Below, piece after piece: positions 36,301-51,300 of a stretch of DNA of 64,000 nt. Where the stretch lies: positions 16,250,181-16,314,180 of the forward strand of contig OX421500.1 of NCBI GenBank assembly GCA_949126835.1, in the 5' to 3' direction. The translations under genes were made by a program, and so were the position numbers. Below the pieces are notes generated by a model, which was given only the letters and a program-made list of their open reading frames with translations, had not been told where the DNA came from and did not search any database. How positions within the stretch are numbered: the stretch's first letter is position 1; every line of letters begins with the position of its first letter. Source of the DNA: Anisus vortex (lineage: Eukaryota; Mollusca; Gastropoda; Planorbidae).

Positions 36301-39300
36301 AATTATTATTAACTATCAATCAATCTTCATATCAATCAAGAACTATTTATTAAAATAAAAGCAAAAGAATCTAATCATTAAAATTAATGTCATTGCTTAA
36401 TGTGCATTTGTAAAAGCTACTCTATTTTACACCTCCCGCCCTCTACTCAGCCCTCTACCCCTATGGTATAAGCGCAAATGATATTCAAGTGCCAACATCA
36501 GGAGGATCAAATTTCAACTATTGGTATGATGCAATCAGTCAACCAATCTATTTCTCCACTGGTGCACCCTTTGGCTCAGACCTGTTGAAAGAGGCTTATG
36601 TAAGTGCTTTAGCATACTGTACTTTGAAATTTTACTTCAAACTAAATGTGTTTTTAATGATTTATGATTGGAACTTACATTTAGAAATAAAAAAAGTCTA
36701 TGTTATAGATTACATTTAGAAAGTAAAATATTCTAATGTCATAGATTACATTTAGAAATTAAAATAGTCTATGTCATAAAATATTTTAAATGTTGTGTTT
36801 TATAGATTGCATTTAGAAATAAATGTTTTATATCATAGATTACATTTAGAATGTAAAATGTTCTTTGCAATAGAATAATTTAGAAATTTAAATGTTCTTT
36901 TTCAAAGATGAGAAATTGAAAAATAAAACACTTTATTTGACATATTGATAAAACATTATATGGCATTTTTTACAGATTTGATGCCAAATGTATATTTTGT
37001 AGTTTAGTTATATAACTGAAAACATTATATTTCACTGATAAAAATATTTTTTTTTTCAGGTCCTACCTAATGGTGTAATTACTTTTGGCAAACGAAATCG
37101 AGTTTCCAATTCAGATTTCAAGAATTTATCCACAGCGGGAGATGTCTATGTTCTTGCACCCTTTTGGTCTTACAGCAATCCAAACTCTACTGGGAGTGTC
37201 TTTTACCAATTGTATGAAAAGTCATCTAATGGAGCTGCAGCTGTTTTAACCAGAGCATCAACAGAGGTTGGTCTAGTGCCACATAGTTCACTCTCAATAC
37301 TTCAAATCTGATTGGGGAAAACTAGCCTAGTGACTGTGTGTTGGGTTGGAATTCTTAATGTTTTTGGTACAAAACCAGGTTGAAGACTAGGATACTTTTC
37401 TTGATCCAGTGAGAGTGTTCTTGAGTCTTCCCAGCTCCTATGGGTACCTGACATTTGTTGGTGAAAAAAGGCACGGTGCTGGCCACCCAATCCTCTTGTA
37501 TGTCAGAGATGTAGAAATGTTTGCATCCTGCTTCACTAGCTCCATGAAACAACATGGTCTGAATAGGATTTTTTAAACAATAAAATATTCACTGAAGTAA
37601 ATTTTGTCAATCCCATTGTTTAAAAAAATAATTTTAGAAGCAGAAAATATCAGTTGAAGCTATTGAGCTGATAAATGAAGGGCTGTGAAAAAAATGCTGA
37701 CAAGAACAATTATTTAGTTGAAAACGCAAGGGGGTCCTTTTAATAGATTGTGTGTGCTAATCAATTGCAAGCCGTGTTTCTCCCAATTCCTTGTCAGGCT
37801 TCCTCACTCACAGCAATGGTCTTAAATCTTATTTTAAAAACAAACAAACCTAAATGTCGGAAAAATCAAGGGTTGACTCAATGCAGAAATAAGTACATTT
37901 GAGTTAATGTTCACATTGCGTGTAAAGTAATAAAATAACTTAAGGCTAATGGTCAGCAGCACACATTTGTACATTTCAATGTTCAATTGTCCACAATACT
38001 TGACAGTCAAATATAGTTTGGGTTAACATCACATGGCACAACACTTTCATAGTCAAAATATTACTTTGAGCTAATGTTCCACAGTCAAATAATGCACTTG
38101 TTTCTCCAGGTTAAGAACCAGTTTGGTCTAACTAGCTATAACGCCTTAAGTGCCCTGGTGGTGACTTGGAAAAATGTGGAGCCTCCTAATTGGTACACAT
38201 GGCTGTGTGGTTATTATGATGATTGGAAACTGTATGATTGGTGGAAATTAAACTATCAATCTCAGTATGACAAGTACTGTTTAAATCAGGTAAGGTAACC
38301 TTTTCATTTATTTACCTGATTATTAACAGTTAAATACACACTCCTAAATAGTTTTCAATGCACAAAAAAATAGCAATCAGATTATTTTGTTATTTTCATT
38401 TTATTTATTTATTTTAACATTTTAAAAACAAATGAGTTTATGGTGCATTAAAATAGCAATACATTTAAAAAAAAACATACAGTACCCACAATCATCAACA
38501 GGCAGAAAAAAAGTTATCGTTATTGATGCAATATGTTGTCCATCAAAAGAGTATCAATTTGAAATTATGGCACAACAGAATCATAATAACTAACTCTATC
38601 AACCATGAACAATTTACATGTCAACAAAATATTAAGTTATAATGTGCACATAAATGGAAGTATGTCTAAACTCTTTCCTAATCTGGATATCTTAGTTTTA
38701 TTTTCACTCTCTCTCTTAAAGGTTGTTTTTGGTAACAACAATGATATTTAAAAACTAGACTTTAATACCTGCCAAGGGTAAACTAAACTAGGAACCAAGT
38801 TCCTAGAATGTAATTGAAATATATTCCCAAAATGCAACTCTTAAAACTTTGACACTCTGTGAGGTGATTAGATGCAATATCCAATCATTATAAATGTTAC
38901 AAGTGGGAAATATTAGGAGAAAAAAAGTCCTTTTGCCACATCAAGCATAGTTCTTCAATTTTACAAGCTACAACATACAAGTAAACTGTTTGCTATGTCT
39001 TTCCTGCAAGAATTCAAGGATGCATTCCAGAATTCTGAACAACTTGAATTTTGCTAAACCACAAAGCCCCTGGTTTAAAATTAAAAATAGGTCTAATATC
39101 TTTTCAGAAAAGGGAGAGCAACACCTTTCAGGCAGTGTATGTGACAGATGGTCTGACAGGTTATGCCATAGTTACATACCAGCCTGGAGAGATGACTTGG
39201 CTTTATGACGACAGCAGATATATCTTAGTCGGATTTGCACATCCAGATGACTACAGGGATTATGGAGTGACCTACACAGACTTAACAACTAAAATGGATT

Positions 39301-42300
39301 CCATAGTCTGGAACTCAGGTAATGTCTAGAACAATGTTGTGCATAGAATGAAATTACAGAAATCTAGATAATTAGTAGCTGTCACTTTGCCATCAGTGCC
39401 TTTATAACAATGAGATACCGTCCTATCTCAAGGAACTAATTAAACCATATGTTCTGCAAAGAACACTTTGTTCTGCCGACTCCTCGCTTCTGGAAGTGCC
39501 CCATTTCTCTCTGAAGACCGTTGGCCTTAGAGCCTTCTCAATACCCGGTCCAAAGGTGTGGAATCTTCTTCCCATTCAACTCAGGCGAACAAGCTCTATT
39601 ATTTCCATATTTACCTTAGATAACGTGCTTTAGACCCGTACTGTCTTATTTATATGTTAGGTCGGTTATTGCTTCATTTATTTGATTTATCCTATGTAAA
39701 GTTTTTAAATCATCAATTAGTTTTATATTTCTTAGCCTGGAGATTATATCCGTGTTCTTAGTTGTATGTTAAATGCACTCTGAGCTTACATTATGTTAGG
39801 CAGGGCTATACAAATATTATTATTATTTTAAGTATTCAATTTACAGCAATTAAAGAAAAAACTAGTTTGATCATGAAATTTTGATGTGATCTCAAAAGAA
39901 ACCATTTTTCTAAGTTATTTGGATCTACAAATATTTATATTTTGTTGTTTCTATGTCTGATTTCTCACACTGCCTTTCTATAACAAACAGGGCGATACGG
40001 TACATGGATAGAGAAAGTTGGTGAGACCAAAAACCCAGACAGTCAATGTTATGACTTCTACCTAAGAAACAAATATCTCTTGACTGACGCCCGGCATCAA
40101 GAACAAGTAAAAGCTCTCTTTGACTGCCCTTGTACTCTTGGCTCAATGGGGGCTCAATGGCGGTCCTACTCCAATGATTCCTCCATTATGTGCTACGCAA
40201 TAAGTCCTGTGGCCAAGATGAAGCTGACAAGGTTTCAGGGAAATCCACTGAATAAAGTAAGTCCTACACTTTGTGGATGCAATGAAAAAAGCATTCAAAA
40301 TTGTGTTACCTTGTTACATTTATCTTGTAAAGGAAATGTTTTAAAGGTGCGCTTTGAACCTAAATTATGTTTGTTGATAGCGCTATATAAATACAATTAT
40401 TATTCTTAATGGTGTCACTTTGTTAAAGAATTTTTTTTTCTATGTTATCAAATGCAGCATATGTAAAAGTAAAGTAATCCTATGGGACCAAATTGGTCCA
40501 TATGGCTGGTAAAGGCGGCTGGGCATTGTGCCGGCCACACAATCCCCTAGTATGCAATGGCCTCGGAACTTGGTGAACGCAAATGCAGTAACCCAAACTT
40601 TTATTACTGTAAAAATGTCAGCATTTATCTTGCACATACACTTATCTTGATATATTGAAAGAATTTCCATGAGACTTACCCTGACTCAGTTCATTTGATA
40701 ATTCTTTTTTTACAGCTGTGTTGTTACAAGTACACTGACCCATCGAATTGGATGAACTCACCCTACATTTCATACAGAGACCCCAATGCTGGCCACCTCC
40801 TCTTGAATGACCTGTGGGGCGATGCACGTAAATCCAAGGAGGAAGACTTCAACCCACACAAATGGTGCTGTGAAGACAATAGCTCCTCCTCATACTTCTG
40901 TAGTTTATACAATCAAGTCAGGCCTGACTATGGCTGTTCGCTCAAAGCCGAGTTCATTTTAGGTTATTACTTTGTTTATAAATTATGGTTTTATCACATT
41001 CTCTTCTTGCCTGGCTAGGCACAATAAGTACCAAATACTTAATCATTACCTTTATCCATCTAGCATTCATTTATATTTTTTTATATATGAACCTATGTAT
41101 CAGTTACACAATTATCAATGATGTTATCAGCCAGATACATGAACCAGTTGTATTAAATCAGATCCCACCATCCACTTATCCTTTTAATTCCTCCATTTTC
41201 CTGCCCTTAACCAATCTATCAGGGGCCATTTCGGCTGGCAGGTCCTGGGTTCAAATCCTGATGAAGGCTAGGATTTGTTCCCGGGTCTGAAGGGTGTCCC
41301 TGAGTCTATCCAACTCTGATGGGTAATTTACAGCAGTTGGAGTAAAGTAAAGGCATCTGGGCATTGTGCTGGCCACACAGTCCCCTAGTATGCGGTGGCC
41401 ACAGAAATTGGTGAATGCTGCTTCATTGGCCCTTTGGATCAATTTGATCCAACGGGATACTAACAATCAGTCATTAAGTTTAATCTATTGATATATCAAT
41501 CAATCAATCCACTAAACTTTATCTCCTCTGATTATGACTTTTCAGTAAGTTTTTTCTTGTATTTTCACAGGTGAAGCACTAGGAGACCCACACATTAAAA
41601 CTCTTGATGGTCTGGATTATTCATTTAATGGTCTAGGACAGTACATTATGATTACTGTTGACAACTTCATGCTTCAAGCCAGAACTGCACAAGCCATTAA
41701 CAGTGAAGGAAATAAAACAAACGCCACCATCTTTGTAGCTTTTGCTGCTCAAGGAGGAAATGATTCTAGATTTCAAGTAGAATTAGATGCACTGGGAACA
41801 GGTAGATTATTCTAAATTTCTTGTTGAATTAGATGCACTGGGAACAGATATACTATTCTAAATTTGTTGAATTAGATGCACTGGGAACAGGTTTACTATT
41901 CTGAATTTGTTGAATTAGATGCACTGGGAACAGGTATACTATTCTAAATTTGTTGAATTAGATACACTGGGAACAGGTACACTATTCTAAATTTCTTGTT
42001 GAATTAGTATTTTAAATGACTTTGTTAAACTCTTGAAGAATCCTGTTATTCATACACTTGCACAGCCTAACTTTCAACCAATCAATAACAAACCACGTCA
42101 ACAAACATTTTTTAATTCGATATGACAACATATTCATCAGCCGTGATAAACACAAGTACAATAATGTATTTCAAAACTCTAACAGTCGCCACAACAGTCT
42201 CTCTACTCTTGACTCACTAACACACCTAACAGGGAGAACACTCTCTTTCTCTACCCGTGACCGCTCTGGCCAATAGGGACAGGGATAGTGTTCATAGTAT

Positions 42301-45300
42301 GAACAATGTGACCACGAGTCCACAAGCGAGGTAGTCAAAAGGGAATAAAAGGAGGGTATACATCACACCATGTCAAATTTAAGAACTTTTGAAGAATGTT
42401 TTGTTTACTCTCTTAGTCAAAAGAAATGTACCAACTTTGTTTATTCCATGCCCATATTAATAATGTTGCAGTTCGATCATTACTATTTGCACACACACTG
42501 ATTATATTTTGTATGCTGGGTTTTGATTGGAATGCTGCTAATCAAAGCTGTGGTTTTTTTTTTTCCCACTTCACTCTAGGCATGATCATTACTGCTAACA
42601 AACAGGACTGCACAACAGCTTTTTATGCCGCTAACAACTATATTGAAGCTTTTGATAACAGCATCACTGTGACTAGAAAAGAAAGCGGAGATAAGACAAC
42701 TATGGTTGCGTCTTTCCCATCAGGTTTGCTTTAATGGAGTCTTTTGAAATATGTGATGCAACCCCACGAAACGGTACGGAAGTCGGTAAAACTGATTTTT
42801 CAATAAATGCAAAAAATGTGAAGAAATCGGTCCTAGGTCGTTTTTTAGATTATTTTTGATAAGTAATGTTGAATGCTTTAACTTATAGCTGTGAAATTTG
42901 CAAGCTAAAATGATTTTTAGAAATTACTCAAAAATGTGTTTTTATGCAGCTTTTGTATAAAATCACGCAAAATGTCCTCTAAACATAAAATTGTTTAAAA
43001 ATATAATAAATATTACTTAAAACATTAAAAACTTTAACAGCTTGTGTAATAATTCATTATCATTATGTTTGTTAAATTTCATGACGATTGGTTAATATTT
43101 TATTGTCCTGGAAATAATTAATTCTCTGTTGCAATGCTAAATTTTTAAAAAATCGGTACTGTTTTTTTTTTCATTTTTCTCCAAAAGGACTTTCCTTACC
43201 TTTACTTATGTAATTTTTAATAACTTTTGAACTAATTAATGGATTTTAAAGATTTTTTCACCAATATATAGATAAATGAATTAGCTTTAATTCAATACCT
43301 AAAACTAATTATCCTATTTTGCCGACTTCAGTACCATTCCGTGGGGTTGCATCACATATGTGAAATTGTTTGGGGCTGGGCTGCATTTACCATCAAGAAA
43401 TAATATATCTACTTAGAGCGTCGAGGGTGGGGGTAGCACTACATTTTTCCATAGCAAGAATTTACAATAACTTATAAGTTCTAAGTTTACAGACGTTCCA
43501 ACTAGATAGAAGATTAATATGTCCACTAGGCCCAAAATTCCTGCAGGGCGGCAGAGATTGGTCGGCGGCAGGATAGAACCTGCCTTTTTGTTTTTAGATT
43601 TCTAAGACAGTTAAAGGCCTCTATCTAATGAACTTCTGTTGTTTTAAAAAAAAATGTATTTATAGTTAATTATTATCGTAGTTGTTATTATAGCCTATAT
43701 TTAAAAAAAAAGACTGGGAAATGTCTGGAATTTGATTTTCCAAAAAGAGTATGAACCCTGGTTCCCGATCCATTAAAATCTTTGTTTTGCATTAATAATG
43801 TTAATACTATTATGTATTATTAGAAAGTGTGGTTTATCTTTTGATATCAAATTCTTTATAGGATCCAATGACTCCACCCTGAAACAAATTATATGAAAAA
43901 AAACACAGTTTAAAAATATTTTAAACACAAAAAATACCTAAAAATCTCAACAGTCTACGGCTTGAGCTAATTCTGTATGTGTGCTGCTAGTAAATATTTT
44001 GTGGTATTAGAGCCCCAGGTTTAAGTACATTCCTTACATATAATTGTATATTATGTTAGAGTGAGATTGGGCCAACAAAATTCAAATTCATAAAAATTGA
44101 CATTATACAAAAACTAAACGAGATAACAAAGAGAATGGTATTACAATTATAATGTATGTTCGATCATTTGAAAAAAATGGAAGTATGCAAAGCATTCATT
44201 TAAAAGGGGTAAAAAGCTATTAAAGTTGTAGGGAGGTATATTAGGGTCTGATTGGGAGAGCTTGATCCAAATGAGTAAATTACAAAAATGGACTATATTA
44301 TGTTCTACTGGCTTTTTATTGCAAGTAAATTAACACAAAGTTTAATTAAAAGGTGAATGATTTTTTAATATTTTGTGTAGAAGTATCATTTTGTCAATAT
44401 TGGACCACATATTCCCATGGACCAGTTATCCACAATCTTCCCTATATATTATATTATGTAGTATATCATAATTTTGTTTATTTTTATGTTTTACCTATAG
44501 GCTAGTAAAACTGTTAGCAGGGCAAGAAATAGAAATATAAGAAATAAGAACTGGGTTCTAAACAAAAAAAAAGTTTAGCATGATGTTTATGTATTTAACA
44601 GTTTTCTACTTAGAATATTTACATAGTTTTCTTCTTATGTTATTTTTTATGCAAAAACACAATTTTTATTTTTTATTATAAAGTCTATCTTTTAATATAT
44701 TTTTTTATTATCTAGGATATAGTTTAATTTTCTAAACAATATTTCTTTACAGGCATTTCAGTGGAAGTTCATGTGGGAATGAAAAATCTTGACTTCTCTG
44801 TCAATATGCCAGTAGAGTTTAAAGGGAAACTCAAAGGACTTATGGGTAATTTTAATGACAACCCTGAGGATGACTTTCAACTACAAGATGGCACACATCT
44901 GAGCCCTAACAGCACAGAGAGAGTGATTTTTGAGAAATTTGGGAAAAATTGTACGTTGATTTTTTACATATATACCAGTATATATAATATATGTATTTTA
45001 AACTAAAAAAAAAAATCCAAATTTAAAATATGTGACCTAAAGCATGCATTCATCATTCAATGAACCAGATTTCAAGAATGAGGTTCACTTATAAATATGC
45101 AGATCCTTTAGTACAACACTGTTCTATATTAACTTATATATACTTATTATTATTTTTTTTTTTATAGAATCAATATACTAATAAAACATTATCAGTATTG
45201 TCCTTGAACATTATCAGTATTGTCCTAGTTTAAACTTCCTATAGCCTACGCTTACCAGGCGAAGCCTAGGGGCTCCAAGAGAGGACAGCATATTATACAG

Positions 45301-48300
45301 TCATACAGCATTTAAAAATAATAGTCACTGGACAGGAAATTAAATGACCTTTCCAAGAGTATATAATACTTACATGTGGTTATTGTTGTACAGGAGATTT
45401 TAACACAAATAAAAAAATAATTTAAAACATTGTTTTTTTTTAAACTTTAATTTTTAGGTATGGTGACTTCAAAGTTTTACTGAAAAGTAATGCATTGAAA
45501 TATATTCTTAAATTTGCTACCAAATAAAGCCTGTTCAAATACTTTTTTAACCATTTATATTACTTGAAATGTAAAAAAAAAAACACACTGAAGTACCATT
45601 TTATCAAACACACCTTTTTCTCATTTAATATTTCTCTCATGATTACATTATTTAATTTTCTCTTTAATACTATTGCTTTACTTTTGGTGAGGGGCTTCAC
45701 AAGTGGCCTCATTACATGTAAATCCTGGTAGTCTCAAATATCATTTATTTATTAAGTATACTTTCAATAGTATTAAACCAAGTTTTAAAGAGAATATTGA
45801 TATCTATATATATAAAATAAGAGTGTTTGTCCGCATACCAACCCCCAATGGTCAATTTGAAATTATGTGAATTAGTGTCACTGACCTATTTAGGCCTATG
45901 TACTGTCTAATAATTTTTCACATCGGACATGTGTCTTTGCTAGCTCAGTGTTAAACGTAGCGGACTGCTATGCGGGCAACGCGGATTCGATTCTCCAGTT
46001 AGACTATACCTTTTTTTTCGCCAATTATTTTTTCAAACTTTTAAAAACAAAAGACATTTTAAATCTACGGGCAATTTAGATTTTTTAAAAATAAAAATAC
46101 TTGCCTATTTTTTTTACCCGATTACAATATTTATTTGAAATTACTTTCCTTAAAGTCTTCAGTAAAAAAAATAATAATTTAAATATAAGATTTATAGCTT
46201 TCTTTTAGGCTTAGTTTATAAATTTTGTATCTGCACCTTATACAGTCCTGGTTTTTTTTTCCACTCGGGCAACGCCGGGCAATGTAGCTTTTATCTAATA
46301 AGGTACCTTATGAAGAGAAGATTATTGTGTCCAAGATTTATCGTGGTTTGGGTCTTATATTTTAGCTTATATTTTACAGACCGTCCTTCTATACAAAATA
46401 TTTAGCAAACAGATTTTAAAACATAAGCTTAGAAAATTAAATAAATGACTTTGATAATCTTTAGGCTAATTATTATTTAGAAATTACATTTTTAATTTCA
46501 AAGTTTTATATTTAGTAATAATATTCATGAAAATAATAAGAATTCATGTAAAAATGGTAAACGTTTATTCCAGGGGAAGTCACTACAACCACTAGTATTT
46601 TCACATACCCACTGGGTGAAACAGCTCTCGACTATCAGCATCCAGAGTTCCGGCCCCTGTTCATAGAAGACATTAACCCTGACCTACTGGCAAAAGCAAA
46701 GTTAAAATGTGGAGACAGTGAAGCTTGCATCTTTGACCTGGTTCTCACTGGCAATGAAGAATTCGCTACAAACACCAAGAATGGCATGATACAGGCTTCC
46801 GATACGCAGGCTGCCCAGAGTGAGTTTTACATAGCTTATGATCTGTAAAGGAAGGCTTTGTTCTGAAAATACTAACTTGTGTATTCATTACATAGTTTAA
46901 GTTACATTCTTGGTAGCCAAGGCCCTGGGTTTGAATCCTGGCGAAGGCTAGGATTTGTTCCTGGGTCTGGAGGGTGTCCCTGAATTTTCCCAGCACTTGT
47001 GGCTACCTGACTTTAGTTGGTGTAAAGGGCTGGGCATTGTACTGGCCACACTATCCCCTAGAATGCCTTGGCCACAGACACTGGTGAATGCTGCTTCACC
47101 ATCCCTATAAATCAATTTGGTCAGATGGATACTCTTTTTTTTACTACTGAATAGAAACCATCTAAAGATTAGGGTTAGGATATAAGTAGTTTGACTTCAT
47201 CATATTGCTTGACATTACAATATTTCAGAAAACCAGTTGCCTGAGCTAAAAATAGACAACTCTGTGTTGAATAGTAAACGTCAATGGGAAGTAACTCATG
47301 GCAAAGATGCACAGATCAAGTTTACAGCCACTGATGCTGACCCAGAAGATACTGTTACCTATGTGTTGAAAGGAATCACAAGTCCTAGCCTCTCCATTAA
47401 TTCTACATCTGGTCTATTATCTTACACACCTAATATGAACAGTCCAATAACTATTGGGTAATTTTTTTTTTTTTAACACTTTACAATTGATATGTCTATA
47501 ATGTTCCTCTTTTTTTTATTATTAGCAAATATCTGCATCCATACACATAAGAAACACCAGAGCAAAGTAATAATAATACACAAAGCACTAAATTCTGACT
47601 TAGATATACAACACAACAATCTATTGCAATACTCAGAAAGACAATGGGAAAGAATTATTATTCTATTTGTAAGAACAAATCCATTTAAGTTCTCTTATCT
47701 TATCTTATACATTACAGACGCTCCTTCTATAAAGAAGATTATTGCGTCCTACGCTCATCCGTGGTCCGAGTCTAGTCTTGCATTTTTATTAATGTTTTAA
47801 ATGTTGTTAGGTTATTGGTTTTCCTGGTTTGTTCAGGCAACCCATTCCATGCCCGAATGCCACTCGGGAAGAAAGAGTACTTATATGCATTTGTTCTCGC
47901 ATAAGGGACAAGGAAGGTGTTTTTGTCTTTATGTTTATCTGAGCTTTGCAACAGATTGTTATTGGGTTGTATTTCTAAATTAGAGTTTAATGCCTTATGT
48001 ATTATTACTACTTTACTCTTTGCCCTTCTGTCCTCTAGTGTTTCTAGGTTTAGTGATTTGACTAATGGTGTTACTCTTGTCAATTGGGAATATTCACTAG
48101 TTATAAACCTTGCAGCTCTTTTTTGAATTTGTTCTAATTTTTTAATGTTTTCTTTAGTTGATGGGTCCCATACAGATCCTGCATATTCTAGTATAGGCCT
48201 AACTAATGTGAGATAGCATTTTAGTTTTATATTCTTATTACATTTGTAAAAGTTCCTTTTTATGAATCCTAATGTTTTGTTAGATTTTTTAATTACTTCA

Positions 48301-51300
48301 TCAATATGAGGGTTCCAAGATAACTTGTCATTTATTATTACTCCTAGATACTTAGCATTGTTAGTTTGAGTTAGTTCTTTACCATGAATGAAGTAGTTTG
48401 CTAATATTTGTTTCTTTTTCTTTGATACCCTTATTAGTTGGCATTTTTCTGGGTGAAAAAACATACTCCAGTTGGATTTCAATTTTTGTAGTTCATCTAG
48501 GTCTTTTTGTAGAAGTTCACTATCTTTTCCTGTCTTTATTGTTCTATAAATTATGCAATCATCTGCAAATAATCTTACTTTTGTTCCTGTGTTGATGCAA
48601 TTTGGCAGATCATTAATATAAATTAGAAATAGTAGGGGTCCTAGAACAGTTCCTTGTGGAACTCCTGAGTTTACAATTATTGGTGATGACTTAGAGCCAT
48701 TTATTACCACAGTTTGTTCTCTGCCTATAAGAAAGTCCTGAATCCACTGATGTAAGGGACCAGAGATGCCAAAATATTTAAGTTTTTTTAGCACACTATA
48801 ATGATGAACTTTATCAAATGCTTTGGAAAAATTTAGTAATATAGCATCAATTTGGTTGTTATTATCTAATCCTTTAGACAAGTCGTCTATTAGGCCTATT
48901 AATTGAGTCTCACATGATCTATTTTTCCTAAAGCCATGTTGGTGTAGGCACAGTGCATTAAGTTTGTCTAGATGATTTACTATACTACTATATATTATAT
49001 GTTCAAGTATTTTACATGTTATGCTTGTTAAGGAAACAGGTCTGTAATTTCCGGGGTCAGATTTATCTCCTTTTTTGAAAAGGGGGGTTACATTAGCTAA
49101 TTTCCAATCTTTGGGCACTTTGCCCTGGTTTAGAGAGGCCTGAAAAAGTATTTTAAAGATTGGAGATATTTCATTAGTTAGTTCTTTAAGCAGTCTTGCT
49201 GGTATTTCATCTGGTCCAGAAGCTTTGTTTACTTTTAAGTTGGTTAGGAGTTGTTTAATGCCTTTTTCATCTACATTTATATTTTCTATCTCTTCTAGTT
49301 TGTTTAAATTTATGAGGATTTCTTTGTCACCTGGATTTGAAAAAGATGATGCAAAGTGTGTGTTTAGGATATAAGCTTTAGTTTCATTATCATTATAAGT
49401 TTCATTGTTTTGGCCTTTTAGTGGAGCTATGCCTGTAGTGTCCATTTTTCTTGATTTAATGTAGGACCATAAGTTTTTATTATTATCTTTAGAAATTACA
49501 TTGTTTACATATTCATTCTGCAGCTGTCTGCTTAGTTTCTGAGTTAAATGTTTAATTTTTAGGTATTTTTTATGTAGTCTAATTGAATTAGTTGCCTTAA
49601 ACTTTTTGAATAGATTTTCTTTTTGTTTACACAGTTTCTTTAGTTTACTGTTAAACCAACATTTGTTAATTTTATTTGATGTTTTCTTGACTCTTTCTTG
49701 ACTACTTGGCATAGAATGGGTTGGCTGAACAAACCAGGAAAACCAACTACTTAACATCATTTAAAATTCCAATCAAAATTCAAGACTAGACTAAAACCAC
49801 TGATAAGCATTACCTGCAGGATTTTCTAAATAAAAGAAACTTCTGGAACAAACAAAAAAGACAAATACTTTAATGCGGTGACAGGACACTTGTCCCTAAC
49901 ACTTAATCATCTAATCATGTAATTCCTAGCCACGTTATCCACAGACACTTAATCCTTTCTAAAGCATTGTGTAATGCGTGGCTGTCAATTTGGATTATGG
50001 TAGACTTAAGGACCCCCTCCTGTGATGATCTGTCATATTGATTAAAATCACTTTCCTCACAAACACTTAAGAACAATTTGTTATATAACAACAATCAGTT
50101 TAATTTCATTTGAAGTTCTTGTTTTGAAACAACTTGAAACTGTTGTTAAAATTTATTGTACTTTATTTTAATAACATGATTTAAATATTGTTAATGCCTT
50201 TAAATATTGATTATTAATCATCACACTTTAAAAATAAATAAGTGAATAGCAGATAATTAACTTTGAGTGTTTGATATGATTGTCATGTTTATATACAAAT
50301 AATTATTTGAATTACATTCTTCTCTGATTTCATAATTTTATACCTAAAAGTCTGGGCTCTAAGTGACTAGGGGATTAAGTGTCTGGGAAATGTAACTCAA
50401 TAACCTAGATTTTTTTTCCCAATTTCAGTGTTCAAGCTCAAGATTCCAAAGGGGGGCAATCCAATATTGTTTATGTGGATTTGGTTGTCTGCCCTGACTG
50501 CAGTGGGCAAGGTGTTTGTGATAGAAGCAGAACCCAGGAGAATGAAATGGAAAATGGAAGATTTCTTCTCAGTGTATGTTCTTGTTGGCCAGCATACACA
50601 GGTAATCTTTCACCTAGATTGATATGGGAAATGTATAGTTTTTATAAATATTTTTCTCTACCAATTATAAAGTTGTAATATTAATGTAATAACTTTGTTA
50701 TTATGTTGATATAATACTGTGTTTTAAAATCTCTTTTATATTCACTGCAACAAAGCTACTCAGTAATAAAAACCATTATTCGTATATTAAAATCAATTCA
50801 CCACTTTGTAAACTTGACAAACAGCACAGGACAGTCAGGTCCTTAGTTCAGTCAACACATAATTTCAGTATTACAGACTCCTGTAGGTTACTTAGTCCAG
50901 TGATTACACAGGATAACAATGCTTGTCAGTCACAGCTTACATGTTTACTGTAATCTGGTCTGTCTTAAAGCCACGCCTTAAATCTTAAATCTATTTCTCT
51001 GCAATACATGATTGTTCTAGAATTCTAAAGATCTGAGCCAATATAAAATAATATCGTGTCACAAAGAGCATTAGTATTACAAATTGCTTCTTCTAAAAAA
51101 AAAAAATGGCAGAATAAAAGGCCAATGGCTTGACTCTTGACCCTAATGATTCATATTTATCATTTTTACTTATATTCTTTATTCTTTCCTTCCAAAATTA
51201 TTTAGCTCGAAGTAAATTCTGGATCTAGCCACCCAGTTTTTTATATCCACAGGTGCAAACTGTGAGTTAAATTATGATGCATGCAAAGATCAACCTTGTT

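Noticed and set aside
45938..46005. tRNA gene
   Set aside because: A- and B-box-like words are present but I could not fold a cloverleaf; it lies inside a repeat-like element.
47772..49760. A 662-codon frame taken as a complete host or element protein
   Set aside because: It is a 5'-truncated LINE frame; its first 20-25 codons are antisense of another LINE copy.
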